DNA of 64,000 nucleotides from Streptomyces platensis (GTDB lineage Bacteria > Actinomycetota > Actinomycetes > Streptomycetales > Streptomycetaceae), in contig NZ_CP023691.1 in NCBI RefSeq assembly GCF_008704855.1, positions 3,534,001 through 3,598,000 on the forward strand. The letters run 5' to 3'. How positions within the stretch are numbered: the stretch's first letter is position 1; every line of letters starts with the position of its first letter. Of this stretch, positions 47,295 through 55,705 are shown piece by piece. Under the pieces are notes generated by a model. The model did no database searches and had not been told where the DNA came from. It saw only the letters and a program-made list of their open reading frames with translations. Made by a program: the position numbers and the translations under genes.

Positions 47295-47677
47295 CCACCC
47301 CGAGCGGCTTCGACGAACTGATCCACCCCTCCACCCGGCTGTCCGTGGTGGCGCTGCTCGCCGCCACGGAATGGGCCGACTTCCCCTTCATCCGCGACAG
47401 CCTCTCGCTCAGCGACTCCGCGCTCTCCAAGCAGCTGCACACCCTGGAAGAGGCCGGATATCTGGAGATCCGCAAGGAGGGCGGCGGCCGCAAACGCCGC
47501 ACCAAGGTACGGCTGACGGGCCGCGGCCGGACCGCCTTCGAGGGACATGTGGCCGCGCTCCGGGCCATCGTCGAGGGCGCCGGGCCCGCCGCTGCTGCCG
47601 GGCAGACGCCGGAAGACGCCGGCACGACGGCATCAGCCACCCAGCAACGGCAACACCACGCGAAGGCGGGCCGATGA
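47291..47677 (+). CDS. Winged-helix transcriptional regulator
   Basis: A 128-residue regulator with one winged helix-turn-helix domain (about 8-90): LIHPSTRLSVVALLAATEWADFPFIRDSLSLSDSALSKQLHTLEEAGYLEIRKEGGGRKRRTKVRLT in outline, where SDSALSKQLHTLEEAGYL is the recognition helix region. It resembles the MarR/ArsR-like transcriptional regulators that sit in ABC exporter operons. The C-terminal 35 residues are Ala/Gly/Gln-rich. ATGA overlaps link it to both neighbours. It probably binds the inverted repeat at 46703-46748. Confidence 0.86.
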   Translation: MTTPSGFDELIHPSTRLSVVALLAATEWADFPFIRDSLSLSDSALSKQLHTLEEAGYLEIRKEGGGRKRRTKVRLTGRGRTAFEGHVAALRAIVEGAGPAAAAGQTPEDAGTTASATQQRQHHAKAGR

Positions 47678-48657
47678 CGACGACCGACCACCAGCCCGCA
47701 GGCCAGGCCGTGACGGCTCCGGCACCTACGGGCTCCGACACCCCCCAACCCGTCATCCGGGTACGCGACTTGCGCATGTCGTACGGCAGCGCACACGTCC
47801 TGCACGGCATCGACCTGGACATCCACCGCGGCGAGATCTTCGCGCTGCTCGGCCCCAACGGTGCCGGGAAGACCACCACCGTCGAGATCCTGGAGGGCTT
47901 CCGGCAGCGCTCCGCCGGCGAGGTCGCCGTCCTGGGCACGGACCCGGCACGCGGCGACGACGCCTGGCGGGCGCGCATCGGGCTGGTGCTCCAGTCCTGG
48001 CGCGACCACCGCCGCTGGCAGGTCGCCGAGCTGCTGACGCACTTCGCCACGTACTACCCGCGGCCGCGCGACCCGGCCGAACTCCTCGCCCTGGTGGGCC
48101 TCACCGAGCAGGCCCGCCAGCAGGTCGACCGGCTCTCCGGCGGCCAGCGCCGCCGTCTGGACGTCGCACTCGCCATCGTCGGCCGCCCCGAACTCCTCTT
48201 CCTGGACGAGCCGACGACCGGCTTCGACCCCGAGGCCCGGCGCGACTTCCACGATCTGGTCGAACGGCTCGCCCGCGACGAGGGCGTCACGATCCTGCTC
48301 ACCACGCACGATCTGGCCGAGGCCGAGCGGCTGGCCGACCGTATAGCGATGCTGGTCAACGGCCGGATCCGGGCCCACGGCACCCCGTCGGAACTGGCCC
48401 GCAGGGCCGCCGCCCAGGCCGAGGTCCGCTGGACGGCACCCGACGGTACGGCCCGGCGCGAACGTACCGAGGACCCGTCCCAGCTGGTCTGGGAACTCCA
48501 CCGGGAGACGGGGGGACCGGTCGCCGACCTGGAGGTCCGGCGGCCGACGCTGGAGGACACCTATCTGCACATGGTCCACCGGGACGCCGGGGACGGCGCC
48601 GGGACCACGGACGCGAGCGAGGCCGGGGCCTCGGACGGGGAGAAGCGAGCCGCATGA
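47674..48657 (+). CDS. ABC-2 type exporter ATP-binding subunit
   Basis: A 327-residue ATPase. Walker A is LLGPNGAGKTTTVEIL (about 67-82), the Q-loop QSWRDH, the signature RLSGGQRRRLDVALAI, Walker B ELLFLDEPTTGFD and the switch His in LLTTHDLAEAERLAD. The C-terminal 80 residues form the extension seen in drug and lipid exporters. Translationally coupled (ATGA) to the regulator before it and overlapping the permease start after it. Confidence 0.94.
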   Translation: MTTTDHQPAGQAVTAPAPTGSDTPQPVIRVRDLRMSYGSAHVLHGIDLDIHRGEIFALLGPNGAGKTTTVEILEGFRQRSAGEVAVLGTDPARGDDAWRARIGLVLQSWRDHRRWQVAELLTHFATYYPRPRDPAELLALVGLTEQARQQVDRLSGGQRRRLDVALAIVGRPELLFLDEPTTGFDPEARRDFHDLVERLARDEGVTILLTTHDLAEAERLADRIAMLVNGRIRAHGTPSELARRAAAQAEVRWTAPDGTARRERTEDPSQLVWELHRETGGPVADLEVRRPTLEDTYLHMVHRDAGDGAGTTDASEAGASDGEKRAA

Positions 48658-49661
48658 GGGGGACCGACGTGACAGCCGGGACGGACACGACAGCGACGAC
48701 GGACACGACCGAGGGGGCCGGCACCACGCGGACCACTCCCCCGGCGGGCGCTACCGGCCCGGCCCGCCCGACCGCGACGGCGCCCCGGGAGGCCGCCGCC
48801 CCGCACCCCCGCCGCCGTTACTGGCGCGCCGGCGTCCTGCGCGGCGGCATCGAGCTGCGCCATCTCCTGCGCAACCCCAAGGAGTTGAGCGGCCATCTGG
48901 TCAACGTCGTCGTGGCCCTGGTGCTCGCCGGCTACCTCGGCGACAAGGTGCCCGGTACCCAGGTCCCGATGGCCCATCTGACGCTCTCGGGCTTCGCCGC
49001 CTATCTGCTGTTCCAGATCGGGCTGGTCAACCTCCCGCAGATCCTGGTGACCGAGCGCGAGGAGGGCGCACTGCTGCGGCTGCGTGCCACGCCCGGCGGC
49101 ATACCGGCCTATCTCGTCGCCAAGTCGCTGCTGGTGGTCGCGATGGCGTTCGGCACGCTGGTCCTGCTGCTGGGAACGGCCGCACTGCTGGTGGACGGCC
49201 CACTGCCGCACGGGCCGGGAGGCTGGCTGACGCTGCTGTGGGTCAGTGTGCTCGGACTGCTCGCCGTCGTGCCGCTGGGAGCGGCCATCGGCGCCGTACT
49301 CCCGAACCCGCGTGAGGCGCTTGCCCTGATCATGCTGCCCGTCATGGCGCTGCTGATCACCTCCGGGGCGATGTTCCCGCTCAGCGCGCTGCCCGAGATG
49401 GTCCAGAAGATCGCCTCCGTCTTTCCGCTGAAGTGGATGGCGCAGGGCCTGCGCTCGGCCCTCCTGCCGGACGCCGCCCGCGCCGCGGAACCAGCCGGCT
49501 CCTGGGAACTCCCGACCGTGGCCCTGATACTCACCGCCTGGGCCGTCCTCGGCTTCCTCCTCGCCATCCCCCTTCTCCGCCGCGCCGCCCGCCGCGAATC
49601 CGGCTCCCGCCTCGCCGAACGCCACCGCAAGGCGTCGCTGAGCGGGGGGCGGGGGGTCTGA
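48654..49661 (+). CDS. ABC-2 type exporter permease subunit
   Basis: A 335-residue membrane protein with a Thr/Ala/Pro-rich cytoplasmic tail (about 1-55) and six hydrophobic helices (LVNVVVALVLAGYLG, LSGFAAYLLFQIGLVNL, LLVVAMAFGTLVLLLGTAALL, LTLLWVSVLGLLAVVPLGAAIGAVL, ALALIMLPVMALLITSGAMFPLSAL, VALILTAWAVLGFLLAIPLL). It is the ABC2_membrane type partner of the preceding ATPase. Exported substrate unknown. The ATG at 48654 overlaps the ATPase stop; a GTG at 48669 is possible. 243 bp follow with no recognised feature. Confidence 0.9.
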   Translation: MRGTDVTAGTDTTATTDTTEGAGTTRTTPPAGATGPARPTATAPREAAAPHPRRRYWRAGVLRGGIELRHLLRNPKELSGHLVNVVVALVLAGYLGDKVPGTQVPMAHLTLSGFAAYLLFQIGLVNLPQILVTEREEGALLRLRATPGGIPAYLVAKSLLVVAMAFGTLVLLLGTAALLVDGPLPHGPGGWLTLLWVSVLGLLAVVPLGAAIGAVLPNPREALALIMLPVMALLITSGAMFPLSALPEMVQKIASVFPLKWMAQGLRSALLPDAARAAEPAGSWELPTVALILTAWAVLGFLLAIPLLRRAARRESGSRLAERHRKASLSGGRGV

Positions 49662-49904
49662 GGGAGGGATGCCCGCCCAGGCCCGGGATCGGGGGCGGCC
49701 CCAGCGCGGTCCCGAGGCCGGGCGGGCTGAGGGCCGGGCGGCCCGGGAGCGGGCCCTGGCGAGGCAGATCCAAGCCCGAAGCCGGTGTCAGAGCGGCCCC
49801 ACGATCGGACCCGGAGGTGGCCTGACCAGCGCCTTCTCCGCCACCGCTGCCATGCCACCGGTGTGCGTTGGCGTCGTACCCCCAGCCAATGATGGAGTTG
49901 AGTC

Positions 49905-51239
49905 ATGACGTTCACGGACCGGGACCGAGCCGTAGAGGCAGCCGTTGCGCGGGGGCTGGTGGGGGCGGGGGAGCCCGTGGCCGGGCTGCTGGATATTGCC
50001 GGGATCCGGCGTTCGGCGGGTGAACTCCGCGCGGCGTTCGAGGAGTTCACCGCGCCGGGCACCCCGGTCCTGCACGCCTTCGCGGTGAAGGCGGCCTCGC
50101 TCGTACCCGTACTGAAGCTGCTCGCGCAGGAAGGGCTGGGCTGCGAGGTGGCCAGTCCCGGTGAGCTGGCGCTGGCGCGTGCCGCCGGGGTGCCGGTCGC
50201 GCGGACCGTCCTGGACTCACCCGCCAAGACCCTCGCCGAGCTGCGGGAGGCGCTGGCCCTCGGGATCGCCGTCAACGCCGACAACCCCGAGGAACTGGCG
50301 CGGATCGACGCGCTGATGGCCTCCGCACCGAGCTCCGCGCCCATCGGCGTGCGGGTCAATCCGCAGATCGGCGGCGGCACCATCGGGGCGATGAGTACCG
50401 CCACCGACACCTCCAAGTTCGGTGTCGCACTGCGCGACGAGGGCGCCCGCGAGTGGGTCGTCAACGCCTTCCTCGCCCGCCCGTGGCTGACCCGGCTGCA
50501 CGCCCATGTCGGCTCCCAGGGCATGCCGCTGGAGCTGATGGCCGCGGGCGTACGGGCCCTGTACCTGCTGGCCGAAGAGATCAACGAGAAGGCCGGCCGG
50601 CGCCAGATCGACACCCTCGACATCGGCGGCGGTCTGCCGGTGAATTTCTCCTCGGACGCCCGGACGCCGACCTACCGCGAGTACGCCGCGCTGCTGCACG
50701 CAGCCGTGCCCGGGCTGCTGTCCGGACGCTACGGCCTGGTCACCGAGTTCGGCCGTTCACTGCTGGCCAAGCACGGCACGGTCCTCGCCCGCGTCGAGTA
50801 CGCGAAGTCGGCCGGCGGCCGGCCGATCGCGGTCACCCATGCCGGCGCGCAGGTCGCCACCCGTACGGTCTTCGTCCCCGAGGCCTGGCCGATCCGGGTC
50901 GCCGGCTACGACGCCGAGGGGCGCCCCAAGACGGGTGCTCCGGTCGGCCAGGACATCGCGGGGCCGTGCTGCTTCGCGGGTGACCTGGTCGCCGAGAACC
51001 GGCCGCTCCCCCTCCTGGAGGCCGGCGACCACGCCGCCCTCCTCGACACCGGCGCGTACTACTTCTCCACCCACTTCGCCTACAACTCCCTCCCCCGCCC
51101 CGGGATTTACGGCTACGCCCCGGACTCCGACGGCGCCATCCGCTTCGCGACCATCCGCACCCCGCAGACGCTGGAGGAACTCACGACGGAGAGCGGCTCG
51201 GACCACGCGGCAGCCCTCGACGACCTCGGCCGGCCGTAG
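49905..51239 (+). CDS. Fold-type III PLP-dependent enzyme (decarboxylase-like)
   Basis: A 444-residue protein with the alanine-racemase-like barrel of diaminopimelate/ornithine decarboxylases. VLHAFAVKAASLVPVLKLLAQEGLGCEVASPGEL carries the PLP Lys at about position 62; HVGSQGMPLE has the stacking His; DTLDIGGGLPVNF is the phosphate-binding loop; GPCCFAGDLVAENRPLP holds the C-terminal active-site Cys-x-x-(G)D. Substrate is unknown: it is not next to lysine or polyamine genes and may act on an unusual amino acid. It lies between the ABC operon and the RpiR regulator. Confidence 0.88.
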   Translation: MTFTDRDRAVEAAVARGLVGAGEPVAGLLDIAGIRRSAGELRAAFEEFTAPGTPVLHAFAVKAASLVPVLKLLAQEGLGCEVASPGELALARAAGVPVARTVLDSPAKTLAELREALALGIAVNADNPEELARIDALMASAPSSAPIGVRVNPQIGGGTIGAMSTATDTSKFGVALRDEGAREWVVNAFLARPWLTRLHAHVGSQGMPLELMAAGVRALYLLAEEINEKAGRRQIDTLDIGGGLPVNFSSDARTPTYREYAALLHAAVPGLLSGRYGLVTEFGRSLLAKHGTVLARVEYAKSAGGRPIAVTHAGAQVATRTVFVPEAWPIRVAGYDAEGRPKTGAPVGQDIAGPCCFAGDLVAENRPLPLLEAGDHAALLDTGAYYFSTHFAYNSLPRPGIYGYAPDSDGAIRFATIRTPQTLEELTTESGSDHAAALDDLGRP

Positions 51240-51518
51240 CCGAACCGCCACCGGCGGCGGGGGGCGGTAGAGAGCCACGGCCAAGGGCCGCCGCCGGGAG
51301 GCGGGAACGAGAGCCGAGAGCCTGGGAGCGAGGGCCCGGGGACCGAGGCCAGAGGCCGACGCCGGGCACAGGCCGACCGGCAGCGGTTGTCCGGGAGCGG
51401 CGTTCCGGAGCAGCTTCCGGAAGCGGCGTACCCGGCAACGTCAGGGAGCGGGGAAAACACCCACACCCCACGGGACGCCACCGAAACGGGTGAGCCCCGC
51501 CCCGCCCACCCCCTTGCC

Positions 51519-52595
51519 TCACTCCACGAACAACCCCCGGGCCGCCGCCCTCGCGTCGAACTGTTCCAGGCGGGCCTGGGCGTCGGGCAGGGCGTCGCAC
51601 ATGGCCTCCAGGAGGACGCGGCCCAGGAGCATGGGGGCGCAGGCCGTGTCGAAGGCCAGGCCGGTGCCGACCGGGGCCGGGAGGAGCAGGTCGGTGTGGT
51701 GGGCGACGGGGGCGAAGGCGCTGTCGGCGACAGTGACGACGGTCAGACCGGCCGTGCGGGCGTACTCCAGCGCGTCGACGACCTCGCGGGGGTGGCGGGG
51801 CAGCGCGAAGCAGAGGAGGGCGCTCGCCCCGGCGCGTACGGCGGCGTCGATGCGGTCGGTGAGCATGGTGCCGCCCTCGTCGAGCAGCCGGACGTCGGGG
51901 TGGACCTTGCGGGCGAAATAGCTGAAGCCGGCGGCCTGGGCGGTGGCGGCGCGCAGGCCGAGGACGGGGAGCGGGCGGGAGGCGGCGAAGAGGCGGCCGG
52001 CCTCGATCACCGGCGACGGGTCGGCGAGGGCGGCGGCGAGATGGCGGAGGTTGTCGATCTCGGCCTGCACCGCCTGCTGGTACTCGTTGTAGGAGCCGGT
52101 GTCATCGGGCTTGTCCGTGGGGGCGACCTCGCGCAGATGGCGGCGGAGCGCCGGATAGCCGTCGAAGCCGAGGGCGACGGCGAAGCGGGTGACGGACGGC
52201 TGGCTGACACCGGCCAGTTCGGCCAGTTCGACGCTGGAGAGGAAGGGCGCGTCGGCGGCCCGGCGCACCATGCAGTGGGCGATCCGGCGCTGGGTGGGGG
52301 TCAGCCGGTGGCCCTCGAAGAGCTTCTGGAGCCGGGCGGCGGTGCCGGTGTCCGTACCGGTATCCGCACCGGCCTGCACACCAGGGGCCGCGCCGGCATC
52401 CCGCCCGGCGCCCGCACCGGCATCCCGCCCGGCATCCGCACCCGCGTTCCTCCCGGCGCCCACACCACTCTCCCGCCCGGCGTCCGCGCCCGTGCCCGCG
52501 ACGGCCCGCGTGCCCCGCGTCGTACCGGCCCGGTCCCGCGGCCCGTCGCCGGCCGCTCCGCCGATGCCGCCGCCGTTGTCCGCGTCCCCGCTCAT
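51519..52595 (-). CDS. MurR/RpiR family transcriptional regulator
   Basis: A 358-residue regulator. Residues 1 to about 85 are a low-complexity tail of repeated Ala/Gly/Asp/Arg units (AGRDAGAGAGRDAGA). The helix-turn-helix domain follows (RLTPTQRRIAHCMVRRAADAPFLSSVELAELAGVSQPSVTRFAVALGFDGYPAL, about 96-150 in outline) and then a SIS phosphosugar-binding fold (VLGLRAATAQAAGFSYFARKV, ALLCFALPRHPREVVDAL). The sensed ligand is unknown. It is the regulator gene closest to the lyase and betaine importer and a candidate to control them. Confidence 0.88.
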   Translation of the reverse strand: MSGDADNGGGIGGAAGDGPRDRAGTTRGTRAVAGTGADAGRESGVGAGRNAGADAGRDAGAGAGRDAGAAPGVQAGADTGTDTGTAARLQKLFEGHRLTPTQRRIAHCMVRRAADAPFLSSVELAELAGVSQPSVTRFAVALGFDGYPALRRHLREVAPTDKPDDTGSYNEYQQAVQAEIDNLRHLAAALADPSPVIEAGRLFAASRPLPVLGLRAATAQAAGFSYFARKVHPDVRLLDEGGTMLTDRIDAAVRAGASALLCFALPRHPREVVDALEYARTAGLTVVTVADSAFAPVAHHTDLLLPAPVGTGLAFDTACAPMLLGRVLLEAMCDALPDAQARLEQFDARAAARGLFVE

Positions 52596-52857
52596 CGCCT
52601 CTTCTTCCCGGCCCGGTCGGGGGCCTTGTCCTGTGTCGACCGACTGTACGGAATTCCTGGCCCGCTCCGGTCCGGGCTACGCCACGCGATCCGGCCGTAC
52701 GGGGACGCCCCGGGCGCCGGCGGCCGCGGTGCGGTCCGGCCGTGCGGGACCACGTCCGAGCCCCTCACGTCCCCACCCGACCCCGCACAGCTCCCACCCA
52801 CGTCCCCCTCACCTCTCCGGAAAACGCCAACCCCGCACAGCTCCAGCCAAAGCCCCC

Positions 52858-54330
52858 TCACACCCCCGCCATCCCGTCCAGCAACCCCATCGCCACCGCC
52901 ACATCATCAGTCAGCGGGCGGTCCTCCATCCGCGGGTCGAGGGCCTCGGCGGCGAGTGAGAAGGCGGTGGCGAGGGGCAGGCCCGGGTCGGGTTCCAGGG
53001 AGCGCATGCGCAAGGCGCGTATGGCGGCGACCAGTTCGCAGGCGAGGATCTGGCGGTAGTAGGTGCAGGCGCGCAGGGCCTGGCGGGCGCCGAGGGAGGC
53101 GAAGCTGGCCTGTTCCTCGACGCCGCGGGAGAGGACGGCGTGGCCGAGGGAGGCCGGGTGGGAGACCGCGCGCATCTCGCCGAGCGCCGCGCCGGCCGCG
53201 TATTCGAGGATCATCACGCCGGAGCTGGCGGGCGCCGCGTCGCCCAGGAACGGCCGCAGCCGGGTGAGGTCGGGCTCGGAGAGCGCGGCGAGCCGGGCGG
53301 TGGACAGCCGGGCGGTCTGGAGCACGGCCAGCCGGAAGGTGTCCAGGGCGAGCGCGGCGTGCGCGGCGTAGAAGTTGCCGTGGTGGTAGGCGGCCTGGTC
53401 CTCGATGCTGATCAGGGGGTTCTCGGCGGCGGCGTTCACCTCGACGGTCAGCACCCCGTCCAGGGTGTCGGCGGCGTCCAGTGCCGGGCCGTGGATCTGC
53501 GGCAGACAGCGGAAGCCGTACGGGTCCTGGATGCGGCCGAGGGGCGCGGTGGGGCGGGTCGGAATGCCGGAGAGGGTGCGCAGCCGGGCGGCGGCGGCCG
53601 TGGAGCCGGGGTGCGGGCGGGCGAGCATGACCGGTTCGGCGAAGGGTTCGTAGGAGCCGCCGACCGCGAGGAGGGAGAGCGCGGCGATCGGGAGCGAGGC
53701 GGCCAGCAGCCGGCGCAGTTCGTCGAGGGCGAGCGCGGACTGGCCGAAGGTGAGTGCGTTGCTGCTGATCAGGGCGAGGGCGTCGTTGTTGTCGAGGGCG
53801 ATGGGGGCGGGGGCCCGGCCACCGGGCTCGCAGTGCCAGGGGTGTTCGCCGGCCAGCGCGAGGCCGGTCTGGGCGAGCGCGGCCAGGTCGCCGGTGCCGA
53901 CGGCGCCGTGTTCGTTGACGACGGGGTGGGCGCCGGCGTCCAGGGCGGCGAGCAGGGAGGTGATGACGGCGGGGTTCAGGCCCGCGCCGCCCGCCAGCAG
54001 CTGGTTGGCGCGTACCGCGAGCATGGCCCGGACCTCGCGGCCGGGCAGCGGGTCGCCGATCGCGCCGGCGTGGCTGCGCAGCAGCCGCAGTCCGTGGTCG
54101 GCGTCGGCGGCCCCGACGTCCTGGGTGCGGTTGGCGCCGACGCCGGTGCTGCGCCCGTAGACCCGGCCGGTGGCGGCGAGGCGGCGGGCGGTTTCCCAGG
54201 ACTCCCCGGCGCGGGCGAAGGCCTTGGGGTCGGGCGCCGTGGGGTGTGCGGTGCGTTCGGCGAGGGCGGCGATATCGGTGGTGCGCAGAGTGCTGCCGTC
54301 GAGCGTGATGCGTCGGCCGTTGTCCAGCAT
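52858..54330 (-). CDS. Aromatic amino acid ammonia-lyase homologue with atypical MIO triad
   Basis: A 490-residue (from ATG 54330) homologue of histidine/phenylalanine ammonia-lyase. Family landmarks are present: VYGRSTGVG with the catalytic Tyr (about 58), LLRSHAGAIGDPLP, RIQDPYGFRCLPQIHGPALD, TVEVNAAAENPLIS, HHGNFYAAHAALALD and SRGVEEQASFASLGARQA. The triad that forms the MIO cofactor, normally Ala-Ser-Gly in GASGDLA, reads Gly-Thr-Gly in VGTGDLA (codons at 53890-53898). It may lack MIO or act on a substrate with a better leaving group. TTG codons at 54351 and 54342 are alternative starts; 54342 is 9 nt from GAGGGAG. It is divergent from the betaine-type importer. Confidence 0.88.
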   Translation of the reverse strand: MLDNGRRITLDGSTLRTTDIAALAERTAHPTAPDPKAFARAGESWETARRLAATGRVYGRSTGVGANRTQDVGAADADHGLRLLRSHAGAIGDPLPGREVRAMLAVRANQLLAGGAGLNPAVITSLLAALDAGAHPVVNEHGAVGTGDLAALAQTGLALAGEHPWHCEPGGRAPAPIALDNNDALALISSNALTFGQSALALDELRRLLAASLPIAALSLLAVGGSYEPFAEPVMLARPHPGSTAAAARLRTLSGIPTRPTAPLGRIQDPYGFRCLPQIHGPALDAADTLDGVLTVEVNAAAENPLISIEDQAAYHHGNFYAAHAALALDTFRLAVLQTARLSTARLAALSEPDLTRLRPFLGDAAPASSGVMILEYAAGAALGEMRAVSHPASLGHAVLSRGVEEQASFASLGARQALRACTYYRQILACELVAAIRALRMRSLEPDPGLPLATAFSLAAEALDPRMEDRPLTDDVAVAMGLLDGMAGV

Positions 54331-54373
54331 GTGAGAAACCAAGGGGCTCAACTCCCTCTTTTAATGCCTTTTA

Positions 54374-54385
54374 TGAATGGAAGTC
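54374..54385 (-). promoter_or_regulatory. GACTTCCATTCA element upstream of the lyase gene
   Basis: Read on the minus strand this is GACTTCCATTCA, matching the block GACTTCTATTCA in the importer promoter (54453-54464) and GACCTTCCATTCA in the NCS1 permease promoter (62564-62576). It lies 44 bp before the ATG of the lyase gene. A shared binding protein or sigma specificity is implied. Confidence 0.5.
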
Positions 54386-54442
54386 CGACACCTCGTTCCG
54401 TACGGTGACCGAAGTAAAAGGCGGGGTAACAGGCGATGCGCT

Positions 54443-54497
54443 CCCACCTATTGACTTCTATTCACGCGCCTAAGACTCTGCATGACCATATGCAGGC
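54443..54497 (+). promoter_or_regulatory. Promoter/operator of the betaine-type ABC operon, shared with the NCS1 permease gene
   Basis: CCCACCTATTGAC (54443-54455) is identical to 62554-62566. The -35 is TTGACT (54451-54456) and a weak -10 GACTCT (54474-54479) follows after 17 nt. A perfect inverted repeat CTGCAT (54478-54483) / ATGCAG (54490-54495) covers the -10 end and start region. CTGCATGA and CAGGC recur at the same distances in the permease element. Repression at the start site is the simplest reading. Confidence 0.65.
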
Positions 54498-54514
54498 CGG
54501 GCAAGGGGCAGCGG

Positions 54515-55705
54515 ATGATCAAGTTCGACGCAGTCAGCAAGCGATACCCGAATGGCACCACCGCCGTGGACGAGCTGTCCCTGGACCTGCCCGAGGGCGG
54601 CGTCACCGTCCTCGTCGGCTCGTCGGGATGCGGCAAGACGACCACCCTGCGGATGGTCAACCGCATGGTCGAGCCCACCTCCGGCACGATCAGCGTCGGC
54701 GGCCGCGACATCCTGGAGGCGGACGCCGCCGAGCTGCGCCGCGGCATCGGCTACGTCATCCAGCAGTCCGGCCTCTTCCCTCACCGTACGATCCTGGACA
54801 ACATCGCGACGGTCCCGCTGCTGCTGGGCTGGGGCAGGCGCAAGGCCCGCGCCCGCGCCGCCGAACTGCTGGAGCTGGTCGGCCTGCCCACCGACGCCGG
54901 CAAGCGCTATCCGCACCAGCTCTCCGGCGGCCAGCAGCAGCGCGTCGGCGTGGCCCGTGCGCTCGCCGCGGACCCGCCCGTCCTGTTGATGGACGAGCCG
55001 TTCGGCGCGGTCGACCCCGTCGTCCGCACCCAGCTCCAGAACGAGCTGCTGCGGCTCCAGGAGGAGCTGCGCAAGACCGTCGTCTTCGTCACCCACGACA
55101 TCGACGAGGCGGTCCGGCTGGGCGACCGGATCGCGGTCTTCCGCACCGGCGGCCGGCTCGTCCAGTGCGCCGCGCCCGCCGAGCTGCTGGCCCGTCCGGC
55201 CGATGACTTCGTCGCCGACTTCCTGGGCGCCGAGCGCGGTCTCAAACTGCTCTCGCTCACCGGCCTCGCGGACGTGCCGTACGCGCCCGGCGGGGCGATA
55301 CGCGCGGACGAGCCGGTCGGCGGCATATCCCGCGACGGCGACCGCTGGCGCCTGGTGACCTCCCCGCGCGGCGAACCGCTGGGCTGGCTGGACACCGACG
55401 CGCTGCCCGCCGGGGGCACCGCCGGCGAGGCCCCCCTGGAGGCCGTACGGCCGCTGCGCGACACCGACTCGCTCCTCTCCGCGCTCAACGAGGCCGTCTC
55501 CTCCCCCGCCGCCGCGGTCGCCCGGGTCACCGCCGACGGGGTGCTGACCGGCCTCACCTCCCGCGACGCCATCCACGAACGGGCCGGCCGCAGCCACGCG
55601 GAGGCGGGCCGCGCGGCGGCCGCCACGGAGTCCGCCCCGGAGCCGCCCGCCTCCGAGGACGCCGCGCCCCTCAAGACCGCCTCCGCCCCGGAGCCCTCCG
55701 CATGA
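54515..55705 (+). CDS. Betaine/choline-type ABC importer ATPase (OpuCA/ProV-like)
   Basis: A 396-residue ATPase for quaternary-amine uptake. Walker A VGSSGCGKTTTLRM (about 32-45), Q-loop VIQQSGLFPH, signature QLSGGQQQRVGVARAL, Walker B VLLMDEPFGAVDP and switch VTHDIDEAVRLGD are intact. The C-terminal 140 residues contain a CBS-like region (ALNEAVSSPAAAVARVTADGVLTGLTSRDAIHE), as in OpuCA where it senses ionic strength. ATG 54515 has AAGGGG upstream. The operon continues with two permeases and a binding protein. Confidence 0.92.
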   Translation: MIKFDAVSKRYPNGTTAVDELSLDLPEGGVTVLVGSSGCGKTTTLRMVNRMVEPTSGTISVGGRDILEADAAELRRGIGYVIQQSGLFPHRTILDNIATVPLLLGWGRRKARARAAELLELVGLPTDAGKRYPHQLSGGQQQRVGVARALAADPPVLLMDEPFGAVDPVVRTQLQNELLRLQEELRKTVVFVTHDIDEAVRLGDRIAVFRTGGRLVQCAAPAELLARPADDFVADFLGAERGLKLLSLTGLADVPYAPGGAIRADEPVGGISRDGDRWRLVTSPRGEPLGWLDTDALPAGGTAGEAPLEAVRPLRDTDSLLSALNEAVSSPAAAVARVTADGVLTGLTSRDAIHERAGRSHAEAGRAAAATESAPEPPASEDAAPLKTASAPEPSA

